From assembly GCF_018278905.1 (NCBI RefSeq), contig NZ_CP046600.1, forward strand, positions 4,154,001 to 4,218,000: a DNA stretch of 64,000 nt, in the 5' to 3' direction. The notes beneath the pieces were generated by a model. The model was not told the origin of the DNA, did no database searches, and was given only the letters and a program-made list of their open reading frames with translations. The position numbers and the translations under genes were made by a program. The stretch is from Mycobacterium spongiae. Its GTDB lineage: Bacteria > Actinomycetota > Actinomycetes > Mycobacteriales > Mycobacteriaceae. Every line of letters begins with the position of its first letter. The stretch's first letter is position 1. Shown here piece after piece: positions 54,263-64,000 of this stretch.

Positions 54263-57085
54263 GTGGAGCCTCGCCGCGAACTTGAGTCGCGGGGCTTCGT
54301 CGGACAATGGCGGGTGTATCAGCGTCAGGCGTTGGACGCGTTCGACGCCGATGTCGCTGCCGGAGACAACCGCGCGTATCTGGTGCTGCCCCCCGGCGCA
54401 GGCAAGACCATGATCGGACTGGAGGCCGCGCGCCGACTGGGGCGGCGGACCTTGGTGCTGGTGCCCAATACGGCGGTGCAGGCGCAGTGGGCCGCGTTGT
54501 GGGACAACAACTTTCCATCGACACAGCCATCGGCGTCTGATTGCGGCACCGAGCGTGACCTGACGTCGGCAATGAACGTACTGACGTATCAGTCCCTCGC
54601 CGTCATCGATGACGACACGGATTCCGCAGTTCGGCGGAAGGTCCTCAAGAGCCGCGATCAACAGGCCTTGCTGGGGCTGCTGCACCCCAACGGAAGGGCG
54701 TTGATCGAGCGAGCGGCGGCGCGAGGACCGTGGACGTTGGTGCTCGATGAATGTCACCACCTGCTGGCGACGTGGGGAGCGCTGGTCAGCGCGTTGGCGT
54801 CGGTACTGGGACCCCAGACGGGTCTGATCGGTCTGACAGCAACCCCACCGACAGAGCTCACGGCGTGGCAGCACACGCTTCATGACGAGCTGTTCGGCAC
54901 CGCCGATTTCGTGGTCCCGACACCCGCACTGGTCAAAGAAGGCGACCTCGCGCCCTATCAAGAGCTGGTCTACCTGACCGAACCGACGCCCGACGAGCAA
55001 GCCTGGGTCGCGACCCATCGCGCCCGCTTCGCCGAGCTCATGCTGGAGCTGATCGACCAACAGGTGGGCAGCATGTCGCTGGCCGCGTGGCTACGCGCGC
55101 GGATCGTGGATCGATCAACAGCAGAGGGCAATCAGATCGCATGGTCGACATTCGAACGCGCCGAACCCGATCTCGCGATGAGCGGACTGCGTTTCGCGTT
55201 TGACGGCATGATTCCGCTGCCCGACGGAGCCCGCCTGCGCGAACAGCACCGCGTTGCACCCGACGCACACGATTGGGTCAATGTCTTGACCGACTTCAGC
55301 ATTGGGCACCTACAACGCAGCGAGGATCCCCGCGACGGGCACGCGCTCACCGCGATCAAACGGGTGCTGCCCGGCTTGGGCTACCGGCTGACCCGCGGTG
55401 GCGTGCGTGTCGCGACCTCACCGGTGGACAGAGTCTGTGCACTCTCCGAGTCGAAGATCGCCGCGACCGCGCACATCCTCGACACCGAAGACGCCGTCCT
55501 GGGATCGCGGTTGCGGGCTCTGGTGCTCTGCGACTTCGAATCGATGTCGGGCACCCTGCCAACGTCACTGAAGGGAGCTCCCATCAGCAATCAGTCGGGT
55601 TCGGCCCAGCTGGTCACCGCCATGCTTGCGGTATCCGACGCCCGACGTAGCACCCCACTCAACGCCTTGCTGGTGACGGGGCAAACCTTCGCGTGCCCAG
55701 CTGCGATTGACGATCACCTCGTCGCGTTCTGCGCAGAGCGGGGCGCACTTGTCACCACCGAGCCGTTCGATGCCCATCCGGCGTTGCGCGTTGTCCGCGG
55801 CCGTGCGGGCGGCTTCTCCCCGCGAACGTGGGTCGCGCTGGCGACGGCATACTTCCTGTCGGGAGCCGCGCGCGTGCTGGTCGGAACCCGCGCCCTTCTG
55901 GGCGAGGGCTGGGACTGCGCGGCGGTCAACGTCAACATCGACCTGACGAGCGCAACCACGAAGGCGGCGATCACGCAGATGCGCGGCCGTGCAATCCGCA
56001 AAGATCCCAATGATGTTCACAAAGTTGCCGACAACTGGTCGGTCTGCTGTAGCACCGCAGACCATCCGCGCGGCGATGCCGACTACCTCCGCCTGGTACG
56101 CAAACACGACGACTATTTCGCGGCCAGTCCCCAGGGGCTCATCGAATCGGGTGTGACGCACTGTGATCCATCGCTTTCGCCTTACCGCCCACCGGTCACC
56201 GATGCCCACACCATCACCGCGCAGGCGCTGCGGCGCACGGCTGAACGTGCCCGGGCCCGGGCATGGTGGCGCATTGGCGAGCCCTATGAGGGGATCGACG
56301 TAGCAACCATCCGCGTGCGGTCGGGTGGTTCACTCGGGGTTGCAGCGCCTCGCATCCCGGCGTCCGCATTGACCCCACCCGTGCCAGGGCGGCTCAATCC
56401 GGTCCGACTGGCCAGGAGCGCACGCACCGGCCTATCTGCGGTCGCCGCCGGAGCCGGCGGAGTCATCGCGTACGCCAACTTTGGCCCAGTCGCCGGGGCC
56501 GCGACCGCTGGCGGCATTATCGCGACGGGCGCTGGCATAGTGACAGCCGCCGCAGTAACCGAGAGCCGCCGCCTGGAACAGGCGCCCAACGCACTCGAGC
56601 GGTTGGCCGCGGTCGTCGCGGATGCACTCCATGCGGCCGGCGGCGCCGAACGAGGTGCGGAAGCACTTCGGATCAAGGCGGACCCCGACGGCTGGATCCG
56701 GTGTGAACTCGACGGCGTACCCACCGAGCAATCCCAGCGGTTCACGGCAGCCCTCGACGAGCTACTCGCGCCTCTCGGCGAGCCGCGCTACCTCATCGGC
56801 CGCAAGATCCTGACGCCGCCGGCCACGCGCCTGGCTCGGGCAGCGTTCGCGGCGCGTGCGGTCATGGGGCTACCCGTGCCAGGCGCAGTGGCCTGGCATG
56901 CCGTACCGCGCTGGTTAGCACGAAACAAAGATCGACGGCGACATCTCGCACAGGCCTGGCGAACCCACATCGGCCCGCCCCGGCAGCTGCGAGCCGACTC
57001 ACCCGACGGCCAAGCCATCCTCGATCTGTTCCGCGGCGACAATCCGCTCGCACTCACGACCCAGCTGCGCACGACCTGGCGGTGA
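54263..57085 (+). CDS. SF2 helicase-like protein with C-terminal membrane segment (Rv1179c-like)
   Basis: The 940-residue protein starts with a superfamily 2 DEAD/DEAH-type core: motif I LPPGAGKT (Lys48), motif II DECHH (162-166), motif III TATPP (192-196), motif V GTRALLGEGWDC (541-552) and motif VI QMRGRAIRK (572-580). A long, poorly conserved insert separates the two RecA-like lobes. Residues 722-766 are Ala/Gly-rich and hydrophobic, compatible with one or two membrane helices, followed by a ~170-residue domain of unknown type (RCELDGVPTEQSQRF, LGEPRYLIGRKILTPP). Length equals Rv1179c of H37Rv. Helicase, restriction-like or phage-defence roles are possible but unproven; GTG 54263 was taken as start. 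Confidence 0.8.
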   Translation: MEPRRELESRGFVGQWRVYQRQALDAFDADVAAGDNRAYLVLPPGAGKTMIGLEAARRLGRRTLVLVPNTAVQAQWAALWDNNFPSTQPSASDCGTERDLTSAMNVLTYQSLAVIDDDTDSAVRRKVLKSRDQQALLGLLHPNGRALIERAAARGPWTLVLDECHHLLATWGALVSALASVLGPQTGLIGLTATPPTELTAWQHTLHDELFGTADFVVPTPALVKEGDLAPYQELVYLTEPTPDEQAWVATHRARFAELMLELIDQQVGSMSLAAWLRARIVDRSTAEGNQIAWSTFERAEPDLAMSGLRFAFDGMIPLPDGARLREQHRVAPDAHDWVNVLTDFSIGHLQRSEDPRDGHALTAIKRVLPGLGYRLTRGGVRVATSPVDRVCALSESKIAATAHILDTEDAVLGSRLRALVLCDFESMSGTLPTSLKGAPISNQSGSAQLVTAMLAVSDARRSTPLNALLVTGQTFACPAAIDDHLVAFCAERGALVTTEPFDAHPALRVVRGRAGGFSPRTWVALATAYFLSGAARVLVGTRALLGEGWDCAAVNVNIDLTSATTKAAITQMRGRAIRKDPNDVHKVADNWSVCCSTADHPRGDADYLRLVRKHDDYFAASPQGLIESGVTHCDPSLSPYRPPVTDAHTITAQALRRTAERARARAWWRIGEPYEGIDVATIRVRSGGSLGVAAPRIPASALTPPVPGRLNPVRLARSARTGLSAVAAGAGGVIAYANFGPVAGAATAGGIIATGAGIVTAAAVTESRRLEQAPNALERLAAVVADALHAAGGAERGAEALRIKADPDGWIRCELDGVPTEQSQRFTAALDELLAPLGEPRYLIGRKILTPPATRLARAAFAARAVMGLPVPGAVAWHAVPRWLARNKDRRRHLAQAWRTHIGPPRQLRADSPDGQAILDLFRGDNPLALTTQLRTTWR

Positions 57086-57128
57086 GCCCGGCCGCCGGTA
57101 CGTAACGCGCTTGTGGCGCACACCGGGG

Positions 57129-58223
57129 CTAGCTCAACCGTTTCACCGCAGCGGAGATGCGCTCGTCGGTAGCGGTCAGCGCCACCCGAACGTGTTGGGA
57201 GCCGCGGGGGCCGTAGAAGTCGCCAGGGGCGACCAGGATGCCGCGTTGCGCCAACCACGCGACGGTCTCGCGGCCGTCCTCCCCGCGGGTGGCCCATAGA
57301 TAGAGACCCGCCTCGGAATGGTCAACAGCAAAGCCTGCTCCGCGCAACGCCGGCAGCAGGATCGCGCGCCGCCGCGCATAACGCTCGCGCTGCAGATTCT
57401 CGTGGTCGTCGTCTTCCAGGGCGGCCACCATGGCAGCTTGGACAGGCGTCGGCACCATCATCCCGGCGTGTCTGCGCACGGCCAGCAGCTCACTGACGAG
57501 GGCTGAGTCCCCTGCGACGAAACCAGCCCGATAGCCGGCCAGCGATGAGGTCTTCGATAGCGAGTGCACCGCAAGCAACCCGGTATGGTCGCCGTCGCAG
57601 ATTGCCGGATGCAACACCGACAACGCTCCCGGAGGCTCGGCGTCCCAACTCAAACCCAAATAGCACTCGTCGGAAGCCACGATTGCGCCTCGATCGCGTG
57701 CCCACCCGACCACTTTTCGCAGGTGGTCGACGCCAAGCACCCGCCCGGTCGGGTTGCTCGGCGAGTTCAGGTAGACCAGAGCCGCCGATTGTGGGCCCAG
57801 CTGAGTCAGCGAATCCGCACGCAGCACCTGCGCTCCCGCTAGCCGGGCGCCCACTTCGTATGTCGGATATGCCAATTCGGGGACCACGACCGCGTCGGTG
57901 GTGTCCAGGCCCAGCAGCGTCGGCAACCAGGCGATGAGTTCTTTGGTGCCGATCACGGGGAGCACCGCCGCCTCGATCAAACCAGTGATCTGGTAGCGGC
58001 GAGCCAGCGCGGCCACGGCGGACTCACGCAGTCGTGGGGTACCGGCCGTAGCCGGGTAGCCAGATGCCGAACCGGCACCTGCCAGCGCTTCCTGGATCAG
58101 CGGCGCGACCGGGTCGACCGGGGTGCCGACGGAGAGATCGACGGCTCCGTCCGGATGAGCCCCGGCCAGCTCTTTGGCTGCGGCGATGGTGTCCCAGGGG
58201 AATTGCGGCAGGTTCGCCGACAC
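57129..58223 (-). CDS. dapC: N-succinyldiaminopimelate aminotransferase
   Basis: This 364-residue PLP-dependent fold-type I aminotransferase catalyses the step between DapD and DapE. Motifs: NSPSNPTG (substrate/cofactor loop), SDECYLGLSW, and the PLP-lysine region VHSLSKTSSLAGYRAGF with Lys in SLSK. It matches Rv1178. GTG 58223 (MSANLPQFPWDTIAAAKEL) is the best start; the open frame runs on into fdxC, which lies 32 bp upstream on the same strand. Confidence 0.94.
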   Translation of the reverse strand: MSANLPQFPWDTIAAAKELAGAHPDGAVDLSVGTPVDPVAPLIQEALAGAGSASGYPATAGTPRLRESAVAALARRYQITGLIEAAVLPVIGTKELIAWLPTLLGLDTTDAVVVPELAYPTYEVGARLAGAQVLRADSLTQLGPQSAALVYLNSPSNPTGRVLGVDHLRKVVGWARDRGAIVASDECYLGLSWDAEPPGALSVLHPAICDGDHTGLLAVHSLSKTSSLAGYRAGFVAGDSALVSELLAVRRHAGMMVPTPVQAAMVAALEDDDHENLQRERYARRRAILLPALRGAGFAVDHSEAGLYLWATRGEDGRETVAWLAQRGILVAPGDFYGPRGSQHVRVALTATDERISAAVKRLS

Positions 58224-58255
58224 AGGCCGGCGATCCCGGGCGTTCACCGGCCCGC

Positions 58256-58582
58256 TCAGTCGCCTTCGCCCTGCGGCGGCAAGTCCTTCACCACTTGCGG
58301 GTCGTGCTCGGTCATCCCGACCTTGGCCGCACCTCCAGGCGATCCCAGCTCGTCGAAGAAGTCGGCGTTGATCTGGGTGTACTGGCTCCACTGTTCGGGC
58401 ACGTCGTCTTCGTAGTAGATCGCCTCGACGGGGCACACCGGCTCGCACGCGCCACAGTCGACGCACTCGTCGGGGTGGATGTAGAGCATCCGGGCACCCT
58501 CGTATATGCAGTCGACCGGGCACTCCTCAATGCATGCCTTGTCTTTGATGTCGACGCAAGGTTCGGCGATCGTGTACGTCAC
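58256..58582 (-). CDS. fdxC: Seven-iron ferredoxin FdxC
   Basis: The 108-residue ferredoxin carries two clusters. Cys8-Cys16-Cys20 (CVDIKDKACIEECPVDC) and the second set CVDCGACEPVCPVEA match the [3Fe-4S][4Fe-4S] type of Mycobacterium, electron donor to cytochromes P450 or other oxidoreductases. A C-terminal helical extension ends KDLPPQGEGD. The start is GTG 58582. It precedes dapC on the same strand (Rv1177-Rv1178 order). Confidence 0.95.
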   Translation of the reverse strand: MTYTIAEPCVDIKDKACIEECPVDCIYEGARMLYIHPDECVDCGACEPVCPVEAIYYEDDVPEQWSQYTQINADFFDELGSPGGAAKVGMTEHDPQVVKDLPPQGEGD

Positions 58583-58755
58583 GGACGGCTCCTCAACGTG
58601 TCCTCTGGGTACTGCTCAGTGTGGGCTGCTGTTCACCTCGCCAGGGATCCTTCGAGGTCCCCTCGTCGTAGCCAAAGTGGCGAGGCGTTCAGTTACTGAT
58701 ACTAGACGTAGCACATACACACCGGTCAATTGGTACGCTCGCCGGCGCACCCAAC

Positions 58756-58777
58756 GCTATGCACCCAGTTGCATAGC
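58756..58777. promoter_or_regulatory. Perfect 8-bp inverted repeat before the PadR gene
   Basis: Arms GCTATGCA (58756-58763) and TGCATAGC (58770-58777) are perfect reverse complements with a 6-bp spacer, 27 bp before the PadR start codon and between it and fdxC. PadR regulators bind palindromes of this kind (ATGT...ACAT type) in their own promoters, so autoregulation is likely. Confidence 0.75.
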
Positions 58778-58804
58778 AACGCCGGCCGCCCCTATGCTTC
58801 CCGG

Positions 58805-61434
<2,630 letters not shown>

Positions 61435-61628
61435 GCTCACCTCGCCGCACCCGACAACGTCGTCGATTGTGCCGCTGACCTGCAAAAAGTTATGGCAGCG
61501 TGGAATCGTCCGATAAAGTGTTGAGACAAGCAAGCCCGCGGAGCCTGGTAATCTCGATCACAGACGGCAACCGTTGGGCAAATGTCGTCGTCTTCTTGTT
61601 GACGGTGCATTAGGGAAGGTGTCCGCAA

Positions 61629-61961
61629 ATGAGGCTGTCATTGACCAGTCTGGCCGCCGCTGCTGGCGGCGTGGCCTTAGCGTTAACCGTCGGGTCCGGT
61701 GTGGCATCCGCAGATCCGTATGACGCGGTGATTAACACCACCTGCAACTACGGGCAGGTGGTAGCTGCGCTCAACGCTCAAGATCCAGGAGCCGCCGCGG
61801 AGTTCAACGCCTCACCGGTGGCGCAAAACTATCTGCGCAATTTCCTCGCCGCGCCGCCGCCGCAGCGCGCGGCGATGGCGGCGCAACTGCAGGCCATACC
61901 TGGGGCCTCGGGATACGTGGGACTCGTCGCGGCGGTCGCCGGCTCCTGCAATAGCTACTGA
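61629..61961 (+). CDS. Secreted low-molecular-weight T-cell antigen TB8.4
   Basis: A 110-residue precursor with a Sec signal peptide (MRLSLTSLAAAAGGVALALT, cleavage after ASA before DPYDAV) and a mature protein of about 82 residues containing a Cys pair (TTCNYGQ and GSCNSY) that likely forms a disulfide. It is the Rv1174c counterpart (TB8.4), a culture-filtrate antigen whose fold resembles the small mycobacterial hemophore-like helical family; heme binding is not shown. ATG 61629 follows GGGAAGG by about 9 bp. Confidence 0.92.
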   Translation: MRLSLTSLAAAAGGVALALTVGSGVASADPYDAVINTTCNYGQVVAALNAQDPGAAAEFNASPVAQNYLRNFLAAPPPQRAAMAAQLQAIPGASGYVGLVAAVAGSCNSY

Positions 61962-61996
61962 GCTGACCGCCAGCTGCCTGCCCTCCCGCTGGGCTG

Positions 61997-64000
61997 TTAG
62001 TCCGATGCGGCCTGTTCGGCGGCGGCGTCTTCGGCGAAGTCATCGAAAATCTCGGTGAAATCCCAAGCCTGCTGCGCGATTCCACTGCCCTCGTTGTTGG
62101 CAACACCCAACACACCCTGCATATCGCGAGGAAGCTGCCACATCGACAACTCACCAATATTGTTCTGATCAGCGAACGCCGCCAGCTGCACAGCATCGTC
62201 CAGGGTAAAAACCTCACTCGGATTGTCATTGACTCCGATCATCGGCGTCACCCCCAGCATCGCCCACACCTGCTCACTGCTCAGCGACGGATACAACCCC
62301 ATCAACTGCCCATGAGTGGCCTGCGCCGCATCAATCGCCAAGGCCCCCATGTCATACGGCGCATACGTCGGATCGAAATAGTCCATCGTCATGATGTTGA
62401 CCCGCTCAATCACAACACCATTACTCTGCGCAATCTCAACAACCCGCAACCCATCAACCGTCAGACCCGTCGGCAACACCGGAAGGGTATACGACACCGT
62501 CACCGGAGTACCGTTAGCGTCCCCCCACTGCTGAGCAAGAACAATCGCCTGCGACTGCGCCTCTAGGGCCGCCACATTGGACTGCATCGCCCCCTCAACA
62601 TCGAAATCGATGTCATAGATCTCATAGGTCGTCATCACCTGCTGATACTGCAGCGCAAGCTCAGCAGGACTGACATCGTTCGCCGCGGCATACACAGCCA
62701 GATCCGTACCAGCCGCCCCACCAAAGGAAATGGTCCCGTTGATGCCCGCGCTATCCATGTTGGCAAGCTGATTATCAATAAACCAACTATGACTGCCACC
62801 GCTGACGTCGTACTCCGGATAGCCACCCCACGCCGCCTCGCCCCCAGGAGTAGCAGTGATAAAGGCCAGCGTGACATCATCGACCCCCGCCTGCGCCACC
62901 GCAGCAAAGTCAAACCCCTCATTCGACGGCCACAACGTAATATCGACATACGGCGAGAACCTCCCATACACCACCCCGTCACCCGTGCCGGTCCCGCCGC
63001 CGCTGCCGCCACTGCCGCCAGTCCCGGTGCCGCCGCCGGTTGACTGTCCGTTGACCAGGACGTTCGTCGGTTCCGAGTAGGCGCCGGTGAGCAGGGCTTG
63101 GAAGCCAACCACGACCGACTCGCCCGGCTGAATCGTTTGCGTCCAAGACTCCGGGGTGATCGTGTAGTGCGTACCATCCTGGGCGAGCTGACCACTCCAC
63201 AGATTGGTGATGGATTGGCCTGCGGCCAAATCGAATTCCACCTGCCAACCAGTCACCGCGGTCTCACCGGCATTCGAGATCGTGAAATCAGCCACGAAGC
63301 CGTTATCCCATTGCGACGTCACCGCATACGTCGCGGCCACCGCGCTATCACCAGCGCCACCATCACCCGTCCCCCCATCACCAGCGCCACCATCACCGGT
63401 ACCCCCATCCCCAGCGCCACCATCACCGGTACCCCCATCCCCAGCGCCACCATCACCCGTGCCACCGTCACCGGTACCGCCGTCACCCGTGCCACCATCA
63501 CCCGTGCCGCCATCACCGGTTGCGTCGGCCTGTTCGGCGGCGGCGTCTTCGGCGAAGTCATCGAAAATCTCGGTGAAATCCCAAGCCTGCTGCACGATTC
63601 CACTGCCCTCGTTGTTGGCAACACCCAACACACCCTGCATATCGCGAGGAAGCTGCCACATCGACAACTCACCAATATTGTTCTGATCAGCGAACGCCGC
63701 CAGCTGCACAGCATCGTCCAGGGTAAAAACCTCACTCGGATTGTCATTGACTCCGATCATCGGCGTCACCCCCAGCATCGCCCACACCTGCTCACTGCTC
63801 AGCGACGGATACAACCCCATCAACTGCCCATGAGTGGCCTGCGCCGCATCAATCGCCAAGGCCCCCATGTCATACGGCGCATACGTCGGATCGAAATAGT
63901 CCATCGTCATGATGTTGACCCGCTCAATCACAACACCATTACTCTGCGCAATCTCAACAACCCGCAACCCATCAACCGTCAGACCCGTCGGCAACACCGG
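61997..64000 (-). CDS. Modular GH18/CBM2 chitinase-like protein, 5' end outside the window
   Basis: The minus-strand frame remains open to the right edge; 667 codons are visible. From the N-terminal side of what is seen: the end of a GH18-like module (copy A, to about 63525), a ([10 protein letters not shown]) pentapeptide linker, a CBM2 carbohydrate-binding module (about 63343-63044; [10 protein letters not shown] and WSGQL aromatic residues), a Gly/Ser/Thr linker, and a full GH18-like module (62977 to about 62030; [11 protein letters not shown] with catalytic Glu and two of the DxxDxDxE Asp). The likely substrate is chitin, cellulose or a related glycan outside the cell; the signal peptide lies beyond the window. 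In H37Rv fbiC follows TB8.4 here, so this gene is an insertion relative to it. Confidence 0.85.
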   Translation of the reverse strand, partial: PVLPTGLTVDGLRVVEIAQSNGVVIERVNIMTMDYFDPTYAPYDMGALAIDAAQATHGQLMGLYPSLSSEQVWAMLGVTPMIGVNDNPSEVFTLDDAVQLAAFADQNNIGELSMWQLPRDMQGVLGVANNEGSGIVQQAWDFTEIFDDFAEDAAAEQADATGDGGTGDGGTGDGGTGDGGTGDGGAGDGGTGDGGAGDGGTGDGGAGDGGTGDGGAGDSAVAATYAVTSQWDNGFVADFTISNAGETAVTGWQVEFDLAAGQSITNLWSGQLAQDGTHYTITPESWTQTIQPGESVVVGFQALLTGAYSEPTNVLVNGQSTGGGTGTGGSGGSGGGTGTGDGVVYGRFSPYVDITLWPSNEGFDFAAVAQAGVDDVTLAFITATPGGEAAWGGYPEYDVSGGSHSWFIDNQLANMDSAGINGTISFGGAAGTDLAVYAAANDVSPAELALQYQQVMTTYEIYDIDFDVEGAMQSNVAALEAQSQAIVLAQQWGDANGTPVTVSYTLPVLPTGLTVDGLRVVEIAQSNGVVIERVNIMTMDYFDPTYAPYDMGALAIDAAQATHGQLMGLYPSLSSEQVWAMLGVTPMIGVNDNPSEVFTLDDAVQLAAFADQNNIGELSMWQLPRDMQGVLGVANNEGSGIAQQAWDFTEIFDDFAEDAAAEQAASD
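62011..64000 (-). repeat. Near-perfect intragenic duplication, offset 1,518 bp (copies 62011-62482 and 63529-64000)
   Basis: The 472-bp segments at 62011-62482 and 63529-64000 are identical in what I compared except for one base (GCGATT versus GCACGATT region, giving Ala versus Val in the encoded SGI-A/V-QQAW). The offset of 1,518 bp equals 506 codons, so the frame is kept. The duplicated copy ends at the window edge, so its full length is unknown. Confidence 0.9.
63344..63524 (-). repeat. 15-bp linker repeats encoding (T/A)GDGG
   Basis: About eleven to twelve consecutive 15-bp units encode TGDGG or AGDGG and link copy A of the GH18 module to the CBM2 module. Such Gly/Asp/Thr-rich linkers separate catalytic and binding domains in secreted glycosidases. 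The number of units is likely to vary. Confidence 0.85.

Noticed and set aside
58224..58523. dapC start far upstream within fdxC
   Set aside because: It would overlay ferredoxin coding sequence in another frame; GTG 58223 is consistent with DapC.

Overview
The window is chromosomal DNA of a slow-growing Mycobacterium outside the M. tuberculosis complex. It is GC-rich and carries a PPE-MPTR gene, a PE_PGRS gene and a 13E12-family HNH gene. Long stretches follow the gene order of M. tuberculosis H37Rv from about Rv1233c down to Rv1174c, in reverse orientation to the H37Rv numbering. All Rv assignments come from recognising the proteins and their order; no search was run. The species is not fixed by what I can see; a relative of M. 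kansasii or M. marinum is plausible.

Region 1 (1-13.1 kb) is conserved core. It holds a soluble MgtE-N/CBS protein with a DUF1003 membrane partner, a secreted transglycosylase-like protein, the Fe-S carrier Mrp, two PH-domain membrane proteins and a HAD phosphatase. Facing these is the envelope-stress block sigE-rseA-htrA-tatB, then an O-methyltransferase and an isoprenylcysteine methyltransferase-like protein. lpqX (Rv1228) and Rv1217c-Rv1219c of H37Rv are absent.

Region 2 (13.1-17.5 kb) is one very large PPE-MPTR gene whose repeat domain is itself duplicated, plus about 390 bp without a recognisable gene.

Region 3 (17.5-30.6 kb) is metabolic core. glgC and glgM are divergent around six 58-bp tandem repeats. 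They are followed by a DUF3117 protein, tag, a DivIVA-like protein, gpgS, folP2, fadD6, a LOG-family protein, a STAND/TPR protein, and divergent dapE and dapD of lysine biosynthesis.

Region 4 (30.6-43.2 kb) mixes core genes (fadD36 and two alpha/beta hydrolases like Rv1191 and Rv1192) with accessory genes: a MarR regulator facing a small secreted protein across a palindrome; an aldehyde dehydrogenase beside an operon of two MaoC-type hydratases (ChsH1/ChsH2-like) and a TetR regulator; a phosphoesterase lipoprotein; a DASS-type anion transporter; and a glycerate kinase with a long extra tail. IS1081, esxKL, PPE18/PE13 and sigI of H37Rv are not here.

Region 5 (43.2-54.2 kb) starts with the proline catabolism unit (pruB, pruA and the divergent activator pruC) and continues with a 13E12 HNH gene, a PE_PGRS gene, an MFS sugar-porter-like protein and two lipoproteins. 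H37Rv has the polyacyltrehalose genes at this position.

Region 6 (54.2-62 kb) returns to core: a large SF2 helicase-like protein (Rv1179c type), dapC, the ferredoxin fdxC, a PadR regulator, fadH and the secreted antigen TB8.4. The window ends inside a modular GH18/CBM2 chitinase-like gene containing a nearly perfect 1,518-bp-offset duplication.
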